The position numbers and the translations under genes were made by a program. A stretch of DNA of 64,000 nucleotides. It comes from JAAYPI01 sp963668615. Its GTDB lineage: Bacteria; Bacteroidota; Bacteroidia; Bacteroidales; Paludibacteraceae. The stretch lies in the NCBI GenBank assembly GCA_963668615.2, contig CAXXCL010000003.1:124001-188000 (forward strand). Direction: 5' to 3'. The notes under the pieces were generated by a model. It was given only the letters and a program-made list of their open reading frames with translations. It was not told the origin of the DNA and searched no databases. Below, in pieces: positions 43,453 through 52,264 of this stretch (position 1 is the first letter of the stretch; each line of letters opens with the position of its first letter).

Positions 43453-44640
43453 TTATTCTATAATACCCAAGTTTCTCGCATTCTTAGTAATCTTTTCAAC
43501 AGCCTCATCAATTTGATCAAACGTATGTGTTGCCATTAATGAAATACGAATAAGCGTATCTTCAGAAGGAACTGCAGGTGAAACAACCGGATTAACAAAT
43601 ACACCGTCATTCATCAAATCACGGGTAAGTATAAATGTTTTGGTATTATCTCTTACATACAAAGGTATAATTGGAGTTGTAGAATGACCGGTATCAAATC
43701 CCTTATCTTGAAGGGCTTTACGCATACGATGTGTGTTTGCCCACAAAGCATCTTTACGCCATGTTTCACGTTCCATAACGTCTAAAGCAGCTAACACACA
43801 ACCTGTAGAAGCAGGTGTAATACTAGCACTAAAAATCAATGTACGAGAATTATGTTTTAAGTAATTGATAATATCTTTATCCGCAGCAATAAATCCTCCG
43901 ATGGTGGCAAGAGACTTACTGAACGTTCCCATGATAAGGTCTATATCGTTGGACAAACCAAAATGGTTACAAATACCCTTACCCTTGTCTCCATAAACGC
44001 CTAACGAATGTGCCTCATCAATCATTATAGAAGCATTGTATTTTTTTGCTAATTTGACCATTTCAGGAAGTTTTACTTCATCTCCCTCCATACTAAAAAC
44101 CCCATCAGCAACAATCAGTTTAATTTTATCGGACTCACAATTTTCAAGGTATTTTTCCAAAGCCTCCATATCATTATGAGCATACTTGTATTGTTTAGCA
44201 AAACTCAAACGTGCTCCTTCAATGATAGAAGCATGATTTAATTTATCCAAAAACAAATAATCTTCACGTCCGCCTAAGCAAGGAATCACCCCTGAATTAA
44301 CAGTAAATCCTGTGGCATAAACTAAAGCCTCTTCTTTCCCAACCAATTTAGCTAACCGTTCTTCCAGTTCGATATGAATATCCAACGTTCCGTTTAAAAA
44401 ACGCGATCCCGCACATCCTGTACCATATTTTTCAACTGCCTTAATAGCAGCTTCTTTTATTTCGGGATGATTTGTTAACCCTAAATAACTATTAGAGCCG
44501 AACATTAAAACAGGTTTTCCTCCTATTTGAACAACTGTATCTTGGTCTGAAGTTATGGGACGAAAATAAGGATAGACACCAGCTTCCTTATAATGCTGTG
44601 GTGCATCAAATTTTGCTAATTTTTGACTTAGTAAACTCAT
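43453..44640 (-). CDS. spt: serine palmitoyltransferase (PLP-dependent alpha-oxoamine synthase)
   Basis: Condenses L-serine with palmitoyl-CoA, the first step of sphingolipid synthesis. It is 395 residues. Features: GSNSYLGLTNHP, YGTGCAGSRFLNGT, DKLNHASIIEGARLS, MIDEAHSLGVYG (PLP Asp/His), and the Schiff-base Lys in GTFSKSLATIGGF. The family also includes KBL and AONS; the QHYKEAGVYPYFRPI opening fits bacterial SPT best. A -7-like box TATATTTG lies at 44679-44686. Confidence 0.85.
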   Translation of the reverse strand: MSLLSQKLAKFDAPQHYKEAGVYPYFRPITSDQDTVVQIGGKPVLMFGSNSYLGLTNHPEIKEAAIKAVEKYGTGCAGSRFLNGTLDIHIELEERLAKLVGKEEALVYATGFTVNSGVIPCLGGREDYLFLDKLNHASIIEGARLSFAKQYKYAHNDMEALEKYLENCESDKIKLIVADGVFSMEGDEVKLPEMVKLAKKYNASIMIDEAHSLGVYGDKGKGICNHFGLSNDIDLIMGTFSKSLATIGGFIAADKDIINYLKHNSRTLIFSASITPASTGCVLAALDVMERETWRKDALWANTHRMRKALQDKGFDTGHSTTPIIPLYVRDNTKTFILTRDLMNDGVFVNPVVSPAVPSEDTLIRISLMATHTFDQIDEAVEKITKNARNLGIIE

Positions 44641-44678
44641 TTTTGTTATTTTTTAGTACTTTTTTCTCAAAAAACATG

Positions 44679-44686
44679 CAAATATA
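44679..44686 (-). promoter_or_regulatory. -7 box for spt
   Basis: Minus-strand TATATTTG matches TAnnTTTG, 39 bases before the spt ATG at 44640. Confidence 0.38.
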
Positions 44687-44732
44687 CTGTTTTTTTTACC
44701 TAATTACAACAAGGATAGTGGCATCAAAGAGT

Positions 44733-45254
44733 TTAATCTTTATTAATATCCAATAATCCTTCTGGTAAATCCATGCAAATAATTCTGTTTTTTGCATCTA
44801 CACTTACAATATAATCCTCTGAAACGGGAATTAAAAATATATCCCCTTTTTCGTTTGCAACACTAAACAAAACATTTAATGTCGTGTCATCTGCATCAAC
44901 TATTGTGCCTATTTTTTGTTTATCCGAATCTATAATAACAAAATTAATGAAATCGGAGTAAGATGTGACTTCTTCTTTTGGTTTCTTGAATGTATTGGGC
45001 AAATATAAGGTACAACCGACCAATAATTTAGCATCTTCTTCATTGTCAATATTTTCGAACTTTACCAAAGCTGTAGTACTGTTTTTATATCGATATGATT
45101 CTATAAAAAACGGAACAAAAATACCGTCTATACTGCAAACAAAATACTTGCTATCTTCAAAAGCATCTGTTGTAAAAGAAAAAGACAACTCCCCCTTTAC
45201 ACCATGAGTCTTATAAATTTCTCCTGCTTCAAATATTTCTTCTCTTGTTATCAT
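44733..45254 (-). CDS. rimM: 16S rRNA-processing protein RimM
   Basis: Assists 30S head maturation by binding S19. It is 173 residues: N-terminal RimM barrel (GEIYKTHGVKGELSFSF) and a C-terminal PRC-barrel (DKQKIGTIVDADDTTLNVLF). Its ATG overlaps the stop of the alpha-2-macroglobulin gene by ATGA (45251-45254), so translation is coupled to a very long upstream gene. Confidence 0.93.
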   Translation of the reverse strand: MITREEIFEAGEIYKTHGVKGELSFSFTTDAFEDSKYFVCSIDGIFVPFFIESYRYKNSTTALVKFENIDNEEDAKLLVGCTLYLPNTFKKPKEEVTSYSDFINFVIIDSDKQKIGTIVDADDTTLNVLFSVANEKGDIFLIPVSEDYIVSVDAKNRIICMDLPEGLLDINKD

Positions 45255-48200
45255 TTTGATGGAATTACATTAATTTTTTGAGCTTGTGTTCGAGACATAA
45301 ATTCAGGTGCATAAAGGCACTGTATAGTTGCTACTCCTGTTGTAAATTCTCCCGACAAATTAGTCCACAACGGATATTCAAAAACATAGGTTCCCTTTGG
45401 CAAACGGTTAAAAAAATAGTTCATAGAAACATCTTTCGGGTTAAGGAAATAACCAACCCTTTCTGTTTGTTGATAGGATGATTTTTGGTTCACCGGTTCA
45501 AAACAAGCAGCTCTAAGGTCTTTGATATGAACAAAATCCATATCCCTATCTACTCTTACCGTTAGACGTACCACCAACTTATCGCCTACCTGCAAAAGAA
45601 CATTTTCTGCCGGCTTCAAAATTACGTTTTTATCCGTAATTTTCTCTACAAAAAGCTTTTTATCTATGTTGAGTGGACCTTTTTGCTGTGTGTTTAACTT
45701 ATCCATTTGCTCAAAATATTGCCAATAGGCAGCTCCCCACGACAAACCTTTCCCTGTTTTCGAAATGGAGATATTGCCCATTTCAGGCATTACATCAGTG
45801 GCATCGTAACTAATTTTGACATAATTGCTTCCTGCCAACGGAGAATTCTGCTGCTTCACTTCTTGATTATTAAGTTTGATGGATATTTGACTTTCGTTTT
45901 CGAGCACATTGTTTCCCTGAAATGCCAAAGCAGAAATAGCATCAACGGTGGAAATAACATTGCTCCATTGGTTGGTCTGTTTATTTTTCAGCAACCAAAT
46001 TTTCATTTTTTCCATGTCGTCTTTTTGTGAGTTTATTTCGTTGAAAGCCTCCATAATAGCAACCTGCGTTGTGATATTCGACTCACACCAAGTGTATCCG
46101 GAAACATTTTTATCCCAATACATGCCTATTTCTGAACTCAAAGAAGATTGTTCTTTTAATGATTTAACTACTTTATTGGCCGTTTGTTCTTTTTTATTTC
46201 TATATAAAACAATAGCTATCAATGATTTGCCGTATAAACTCTGTTTATTCCATTGTTTTTCCATCAAATTAGTGTAATAACGATAGGCATCTTTACTTTC
46301 TTCTTTTAGTGGAATCTGAGGATAAAAAGAACGAACATATAACGAATGAATAACATGCATGTCCAGATAGTCTTCTTCGGTTTTATCTTTACGTCTCAAC
46401 CATTCGACATACTCTTTCTGTACATAGCTGTCGAGATAATTGATTGCCTTTGCCTGCATATCCAATTCTTTTTGTTCATATTCAAAGTTATTTATCTTGG
46501 ATAATTTACCCATTTTTTCCAAAATAAATCGTGTTACAAAAGCATCTTCGGGCATACCGGAAAACCAGGCAAAACCACCCGAAGGCATTTGCAATTGTTG
46601 TAATTTTTGGAAGACAAAATTCCTATTGTATGATTGATTGTTTGCATCCAATAATAAAGCCAAACGTTGTTGCTGTTCTGTTTCGTTCTTCGCTTCGAGC
46701 AGCCAGGGAGTCTCTTCCTGCAAAATATTTTTCAATTCCTCATTCTTTTGTAAATTAGAAAGAAAATTCTGCTGATTAACCTCACTGTGTTCTATTAATT
46801 GAGCCAATTTAGGCGATGATTTTAAAATTTGCTGTCCAATTACATTCGCATAAAAACTTGACATGTAAGAAATTGCATTACTTTCTTCGGCAATAGTAAG
46901 TGAAGGTAAAGCTTGTAAAGCATACCAAGCTGTATTGGCAGAAAATTCTACCACAAATCGATTATTTTCAAGCGTCTCAGAAGTATTATGTAACAAATTA
47001 TCAAACGCAAATTGGTAATTTCCTTCTTTGTAGATAGACATTGGCAAACTTTCCGTTACCAACATCCTGTTAGAAAGCACCGGCAAATAATGTTGTTCTC
47101 CATCGCTATAACCTTTTCCCTCTACAAGAACTTTACATTGCAATAGGGATGAAGAACTATTCATTTCAAAAGCACACGAAACAGGAACAGAAGAATTTGG
47201 TTTGACCGTAATATTTTGAATGATTTGATTCGTAATTTCTTTATTTGTTTGAGCATCTGTAATTATCCAACGAGCATTGACTAATACAATGCTATCGCTC
47301 ATATTGGTAATTTTTGCAGTTAAATTTGCTTTATCGCCTTTGGTAATAAAACGGGGCAAATTAGGTGTAACAGAAACTACTTTTTGCGTATAAACTACAT
47401 CGGTTCGTTGACCATATTTGGCATTTTTGGTATGTGCTAACGTAAGAACTTTCCACTTGGTAAGTGATTCCGGCACAGTAAAATGAAACGAAACATGACC
47501 CGTTGTATCGGTTGTCAAAAACGGATAAAAGAATGCCGTTTCACTGAAATTTTCTCTTACAACAGATGTGGGCTGCTGTTGCACTTGTACTTTCTCTGCC
47601 GGGTTAGCAGTCGACACATCTTCCATTGAAACTACATCAATCGCCTTATTACTCTCTCCTTTCGCCATGACTGAAGACTCCAACCTCAAAGCTTTACCAT
47701 AACCACCTTTTACAAAACCATATTGTATGGGGTAATTAAAGCCAAACCAATTGATTTTTGGATAATTAATTTCTTTTTCTTCTGCCATTTCCATAGGCAA
47801 ATACAAATAATCTTGATTGCAATTGGCATACGACGTTTGCCAAAAAGGATAATTTACATAGGAATTAAAACCGGGAGTAAAATTCCATTCATGAGGTGCG
47901 ATTTCGTCGAGAGAAGCATCATACATGGTAGTTAGAATTTCAGCCGACTGACCCATGTGTTGTTCATCTTTCACACAAATATTCCATTCTTCTTGGGTAT
48001 TGGGCAACAATTTATCCCGAAAAGAATCGAACTGAATATCCAGTTTTTTGCTCGGTTGTTTTTTTGTTATCAATTGCACATTGGTAAACAATTGTTCATC
48101 TTTTACAAAAGTGATTTTTAGCTGTACTGAGTTGCCATACGTTGCCAAATAAGGAAATTGTAAGACTATATTTTTGTTCGATAATTTGAATTGTTTTTGC

Positions 48201-51052
48201 AACAATATTCCATTATTTCCAAAGATTTCATACAGAACGTTAACATCATTAACAGACGTACCTAATATAACTTTTGCATTTTCACCCACTTCACATTCCG
48301 TTTTTACAGGCAAAAACCAATTGTACGTTTTCAGGGGTGGTTTTTTGTCCTTTTCAGCATACAAAATAAAAACTTTAGAATAAACCACTTCCCTCTTTTT
48401 ATCATCGTAAACCCTAAAAATAGCTTTGTAAGTGCCTGAATACAATTTGTTTATACCCTCTATACCAAAGGGTTCTTCCGAAGAAAAATTGCCTTGTAAT
48501 ACTTTACTCTTTATGACAGACGTATCGACAGGCTGGTTTATATTTGGCTGTTCGTACAACGAACATATTTCGTAGGTTCCTTTGGTTACAACGTTTTTAC
48601 CATTTATATTTCTAACCGAAACCGTAATCTTCTGCGGTTCGTTTTTGTTCCATTTATCAGGCAACGAAGTAGTAATAAACAAGGGCTTTTCTCCAACTAC
48701 AAAATGAGTAGTACCTTGTTGAGTTTCGCCCGAATTATCGGTCACATCAATATACACTTGATACGAAGCAACCTTCTCATTTTCTGTTGCTTTGGGAACA
48801 AAAGGAATAGAAAAATTTCCCTTTTCATCTATCAAAACATTGCCCGAAGCTAATTGCTCATTATTTGCAATGGGAAATCGCAACCAAATATTTGACTGAC
48901 GAACAATACGATATTGTGCCGTAACAGATTGCAACGGGAAGCCCATAAATGTTTCCGCCTTACCTTTTATTTTTACCGTATCACCGAAAGAAATAGCTTG
49001 TTGTACATCATCAAACTCCACAAAAAAGGTCGGACGTTTGTATTCCTCTACCAAAAATTGCAAAGAATAATCTTCAGCCTGTATGGTAAAATACCCATTC
49101 AGCAAACCTTTCGGCAATATAAACTCACCTGCAAAAGAGCCAAATTCGTTAGTTTGAAAATCTTTTTCGTTAACAACTTCATTATTACTGTTACGAAGAA
49201 CCACATGGATATTTTTGTTGGCTTCTACGACCGTTTCTTTTTCATTGGATGCCCACGCGATGCCTTTAAAGTGAACCGTTTGTGTTGGTCGATATAACGC
49301 ACGGTCAGTAAACAAGGAAATAACGTGATTCGTTTCATCTTCCTTTTTATTCGGATTATACCAACTCGTTTGCTCATAAGACAAAGGATAAAACTCGTCG
49401 TTACCCAAGGAAACGGAAACCTTATAATTATTTTCATCTTTCAATTGTGCGATAAAAAAGCCTTTTTTATCCGTTGAATAGGACTTAAATTTTGTATTGA
49501 CATAACGATTTACACGATAATCATTTCTATACAACTGAACCGTTGCTCCATTTAATGGCTGTCCCGTCATTCTGTCAAGCACATAAAATTCGGTATTTTC
49601 ATTGACTAAACGTTGCAAAAGCATCAAACGAGTAACGAAAAAATTATTGCAAATAACTTCTTTTGCAGTATCTTTTATACCAATCTCGTATTCGTAAATA
49701 CCTTCCTCTGAAACATTTATAAAAACGGATGTATCTTGTTCCGAAAAAGTAGGCGATTTTTTAACGTTAAAAGTTTCCGTTTGTACCAACGTCCTATTGT
49801 GTTTATCTATCGTTCCTTGTTGTTTGGCATTTTCATACTCCGATACAGACATATTTACCTTGAACAAATGCAAGATTAACCGTTCAACATTGTTATACTT
49901 TAATTTAATTTCCAAACTTTTTTTAGGATAAAGTAATTCGTTGTTACTGGCACTAACCGAAGGTGTTGCTATCTCTGCCATCATATTCCGAAGTACCCCA
50001 ATACCTTTGTAATGAGGAAATTTTTGTATACCATTCAGACATAAATCGTATGCCGATTTTTTATCGTCGTTATTCCGAAAATATTCCGCTTTCAAATACA
50101 CTGCACGTAACGATAATGGATTGGATGCATACGTAGCAATCGCACTATCTAATCCACTCATGTACAAATCGTTATTCGATTTATTTTGACCAAACAACGC
50201 TTGAAAAGTCATCAATCGGTCAATATCTACCTGACAAAAAGCATCACCGTTATTTTTCTGATGAAATAACAATAATTGTTGATAAATGCGTGCAATATTA
50301 TCCTTTACCTGAAAAATATTTTCACTAAAAGCATATTGTAAAAACTCCTTAGAAGGAGCAAAACAAGTGGAAGGATCAATTTCTTCTTGAGCGATAATCT
50401 TACCCATATTGCTCTGTTGATTTTGATAAAAATCTATGGTGCGATGTGCCAACAAATCAAACATAGTTGGACGTAAACTTGTATCATCGCCGTTTTCGAG
50501 CAATTCTTGGTAGGTAGAAACGGGTGTATTTTGCAATTCCCGCACATTTTGCAAAGACAGTCGTGCGTAATCCGCCATTGTTTTAAGAAAATGACTGGAA
50601 GTCCATTCTTTTCTGTCTTTAGGAGTAAAATCGGCAATCTGAGTACGAGCGTTAATCACGTACAAGTGAGCATTATAATACATTTCGTACAACTCCGAAA
50701 GCAACGAATAGAGAACCGATTGAGCTACTTTATCATCACAATTTTTAGCATAGCTGTCCATTTTATCTACTTCAGTAAAAAACGTATCATCGGAAATAGA
50801 AAAATTCATTTTCAACTGATAAATCATTGTTTTGATAAGTTGCTGATTGTTCTTCTCTTTTAGGGCATGAACTCTTATTTTATCTATTTCTTTTGTGGCT
50901 GATTTGGGCAAGGATTCTCCATCCAGCTGTTCCACTTGTTTCCACATTTTCTCGTAAGAAAAAGCCTTTTCTTTTGCATTTTGGGCAATAGAAAAGCTTA
51001 CTATCGAAACAAATAATAAACCGGCAAGAACGAATGACCATTGTTTTTTCAT
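45251..51052 (-). CDS. alpha-2-macroglobulin family protein, thioester-less
   Basis: Secreted giant protein of about 1933 residues. The start at 51052 gives a clear signal peptide (MKKQWSFVLAGLLFVSIVSF, cut near IAQ); an in-frame ATG at 51079 adds nine residues. An N-terminal helical region (~1-380) is followed by MG domains, including ITRLMLLQRLVNENTEF-type strands, DRALYRPTQTVHFKG (MG2/BRD), a YPFLTTDTTGHVSFHFTVPESLTKWK region (A2M core), and a terpenoid-cyclase-like domain with PSGGFAWFSGMPEDAFVTRF. At the usual CxEQ thioester site I read LTIAEESNAISYMSSFYANV, with no Cys. Probably a periplasmic or surface protease trap or a structural protein; the thioester capture mechanism is absent. 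Confidence 0.88.
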   Translation of the reverse strand: MKKQWSFVLAGLLFVSIVSFSIAQNAKEKAFSYEKMWKQVEQLDGESLPKSATKEIDKIRVHALKEKNNQQLIKTMIYQLKMNFSISDDTFFTEVDKMDSYAKNCDDKVAQSVLYSLLSELYEMYYNAHLYVINARTQIADFTPKDRKEWTSSHFLKTMADYARLSLQNVRELQNTPVSTYQELLENGDDTSLRPTMFDLLAHRTIDFYQNQQSNMGKIIAQEEIDPSTCFAPSKEFLQYAFSENIFQVKDNIARIYQQLLLFHQKNNGDAFCQVDIDRLMTFQALFGQNKSNNDLYMSGLDSAIATYASNPLSLRAVYLKAEYFRNNDDKKSAYDLCLNGIQKFPHYKGIGVLRNMMAEIATPSVSASNNELLYPKKSLEIKLKYNNVERLILHLFKVNMSVSEYENAKQQGTIDKHNRTLVQTETFNVKKSPTFSEQDTSVFINVSEEGIYEYEIGIKDTAKEVICNNFFVTRLMLLQRLVNENTEFYVLDRMTGQPLNGATVQLYRNDYRVNRYVNTKFKSYSTDKKGFFIAQLKDENNYKVSVSLGNDEFYPLSYEQTSWYNPNKKEDETNHVISLFTDRALYRPTQTVHFKGIAWASNEKETVVEANKNIHVVLRNSNNEVVNEKDFQTNEFGSFAGEFILPKGLLNGYFTIQAEDYSLQFLVEEYKRPTFFVEFDDVQQAISFGDTVKIKGKAETFMGFPLQSVTAQYRIVRQSNIWLRFPIANNEQLASGNVLIDEKGNFSIPFVPKATENEKVASYQVYIDVTDNSGETQQGTTHFVVGEKPLFITTSLPDKWNKNEPQKITVSVRNINGKNVVTKGTYEICSLYEQPNINQPVDTSVIKSKVLQGNFSSEEPFGIEGINKLYSGTYKAIFRVYDDKKREVVYSKVFILYAEKDKKPPLKTYNWFLPVKTECEVGENAKVILGTSVNDVNVLYEIFGNNGILLQKQFKLSNKNIVLQFPYLATYGNSVQLKITFVKDEQLFTNVQLITKKQPSKKLDIQFDSFRDKLLPNTQEEWNICVKDEQHMGQSAEILTTMYDASLDEIAPHEWNFTPGFNSYVNYPFWQTSYANCNQDYLYLPMEMAEEKEINYPKINWFGFNYPIQYGFVKGGYGKALRLESSVMAKGESNKAIDVVSMEDVSTANPAEKVQVQQQPTSVVRENFSETAFFYPFLTTDTTGHVSFHFTVPESLTKWKVLTLAHTKNAKYGQRTDVVYTQKVVSVTPNLPRFITKGDKANLTAKITNMSDSIVLVNARWIITDAQTNKEITNQIIQNITVKPNSSVPVSCAFEMNSSSSLLQCKVLVEGKGYSDGEQHYLPVLSNRMLVTESLPMSIYKEGNYQFAFDNLLHNTSETLENNRFVVEFSANTAWYALQALPSLTIAEESNAISYMSSFYANVIGQQILKSSPKLAQLIEHSEVNQQNFLSNLQKNEELKNILQEETPWLLEAKNETEQQQRLALLLDANNQSYNRNFVFQKLQQLQMPSGGFAWFSGMPEDAFVTRFILEKMGKLSKINNFEYEQKELDMQAKAINYLDSYVQKEYVEWLRRKDKTEEDYLDMHVIHSLYVRSFYPQIPLKEESKDAYRYYTNLMEKQWNKQSLYGKSLIAIVLYRNKKEQTANKVVKSLKEQSSLSSEIGMYWDKNVSGYTWCESNITTQVAIMEAFNEINSQKDDMEKMKIWLLKNKQTNQWSNVISTVDAISALAFQGNNVLENESQISIKLNNQEVKQQNSPLAGSNYVKISYDATDVMPEMGNISISKTGKGLSWGAAYWQYFEQMDKLNTQQKGPLNIDKKLFVEKITDKNVILKPAENVLLQVGDKLVVRLTVRVDRDMDFVHIKDLRAACFEPVNQKSSYQQTERVGYFLNPKDVSMNYFFNRLPKGTYVFEYPLWTNLSGEFTTGVATIQCLYAPEFMSRTQAQKINVIPSK

Positions 51053-51174
51053 AAATATACAGATTGGTTGATTACGCAAAGGAACTGAATTTCAGCTAAA
51101 GAAACGGTAAAAACTCCCTAAAAAATGTTAGATGTTGAATATCTGACATCCTTCACAGGAAAAAAACCAAATAA
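51053..51174. other. intergenic stretch without a recognisable gene
   Basis: Start of the 323-base gap between the macroglobulin gene and hisG. Nothing convincing is seen here; the rest of the gap is the his promoter, leader peptide and attenuator listed separately. Confidence 0.6.
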
Positions 51175-51206
51175 TTTGGGCATTCTATTTTTTATTTTTA
51201 ACTTCG
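51175..51206 (+). promoter_or_regulatory. promoter of hisG-hisD
   Basis: TTTG (51175-51178), 20 bases, then TAACTTCG (51199-51206), which matches TAnnTTTG in all but one position. The start site near 51212 places the leader ATG about 14 bases into the transcript. Confidence 0.62.
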
Positions 51207-51225
51207 CACCGAAAGACATCCAAAT

Positions 51226-51267
51226 ATGAAAGCAACAAGCATAACACATCATTCACACTTACGCTAA
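51226..51267 (+). CDS. hisL: histidine operon leader peptide
   Basis: A 13-residue ORF, MKATSITHHSHLR, with three His codons in four positions (CAT CAT TCA CAC, 51247-51258). It lies 108 bases before hisG, right after a good promoter and before a terminator. This is the classic layout of ribosome-mediated attenuation; without histidine, charged tRNA-His is scarce and ribosomes would stall at these codons. Confidence 0.75.
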   Translation: MKATSITHHSHLR

Positions 51268-51341
51268 CATAGGTAAGCGGGTCTGATATTGTCTGCATGT
51301 AATATAAACTCAAAGCTTACCTAAAAAGGTGAGCTTTTTTT
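51258..51341 (+). promoter_or_regulatory. histidine attenuator (pause, antiterminator and terminator hairpins)
   Basis: Four segments: 1, CTTAC (51258-51262, inside the leader peptide's last codons); 2, AGGTAAGC (51271-51278); 3, GCTTACCT (51315-51322); 4, AGGTGAGC (51327-51334). Segment 1 pairs with 2 (CTTAC/GTAAG), 2 with 3 (eight perfect pairs), and 3 with 4 (terminator). The alternatives are mutually exclusive. Stalling at codons 8-11 would cover segment 1 and free 2 to pair with 3, giving readthrough; a ribosome at the stop codon would cover 2 and let 3:4 terminate. Confidence 0.75.
51313..51341 (+). terminator. attenuator terminator before hisG
   Basis: AAGCTTACCT (51313-51322), loop AAAA, AGGTGAGCTT (51327-51336): ten pairs with one G-U, followed by a run of seven T's ending at 51341. 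Confidence 0.85.
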
Positions 51342-51375
51342 ATGTAAAATAAACCATACTAAAAACAATACTCTT

Positions 51376-52227
51376 ATGTTAAGAATTGCCGTTCAAGCCA
51401 AAGGTCGTTTGTATGAAGAAACGATGTTGATGCTTACAGAATCCAGTATTCAAGTAGAATCAGGAAAAAGAACATTGTTAATTCCTGCAAAAAATTTCCC
51501 GGTAGAAATTTTGTATTTACGCGATGACGATATACCTCAAGCCGTAGCCAGCGGAATAGCCGATGTGGGCGTTGTGGGAGAAAATGAATATGAAGAGAAA
51601 CAAGAAAATGCAATTATTATCAAACGGTTAGATTTTAGCAAATGCCGTTTGTCATTAGCGATTCCAAAATCAGCTGATTACAAAGGCGTTTCGTGGTTTA
51701 ATGGAAAAAAAATTGCCACTTCTTACCCTGTTATTTTAGAAAAATTCTTAAAAAAGAATAACCTGAAAGCAGAAATACACGTCATTACCGGATCCGTAGA
51801 AATAGCACCGGGCATTGGATTGGCAGATTGTATTTTCGACATTGTAAGCTCCGGCAGCACATTGGTTAGCAATAATCTAAAAGAAGTAGAAGTGGTAATG
51901 AAATCGGAAGCTTTGATGATTGGAAATAAAAACTTATCCAAACAAAAAAAGGAAATTCTTGACGAGCTTCTTTTCCGTTTCGACTCATACAAAAACGCCG
52001 AAGGTAAAAAATATATTATTCTGAATATTCCTAACGAAAAAATTGATGACGTTTGTAAATTATTACCCGGAATGAAAGCTCCAACCGTAACTCCGTTGGT
52101 TACAAAAGGCTGGTCATCACTTCATTCGGTTATCGAAGAAAAAACATTTTGGGACATCATCAGCCAATTGAAAGCCCTTGGTGCTGAAGGCATTTTGGTC
52201 GTTCCTATTGAAAAAATGATACTATAA
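51376..52227 (+). CDS. hisG: ATP phosphoribosyltransferase, long form
   Basis: First step of histidine synthesis: ATP plus PRPP to phosphoribosyl-ATP. At 283 residues it is the long form with the C-terminal ferredoxin-like regulatory domain that binds histidine (LLPGMKAPTVTPLVTKGWSS), so no HisZ is needed. Catalytic half: MLRIAVQAKGRLYEETMLML, GIADVGVVGENEYEEKQE and IVSSGSTLVSNNLKEVEVV. Directly downstream of the attenuator, and 37 bases before hisD. Confidence 0.97.
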   Translation: MLRIAVQAKGRLYEETMLMLTESSIQVESGKRTLLIPAKNFPVEILYLRDDDIPQAVASGIADVGVVGENEYEEKQENAIIIKRLDFSKCRLSLAIPKSADYKGVSWFNGKKIATSYPVILEKFLKKNNLKAEIHVITGSVEIAPGIGLADCIFDIVSSGSTLVSNNLKEVEVVMKSEALMIGNKNLSKQKKEILDELLFRFDSYKNAEGKKYIILNIPNEKIDDVCKLLPGMKAPTVTPLVTKGWSSLHSVIEEKTFWDIISQLKALGAEGILVVPIEKMIL

Positions 52228-52264
52228 ATCAGTTATTTGTTGAATTTTTATTCGTATTACCGTT

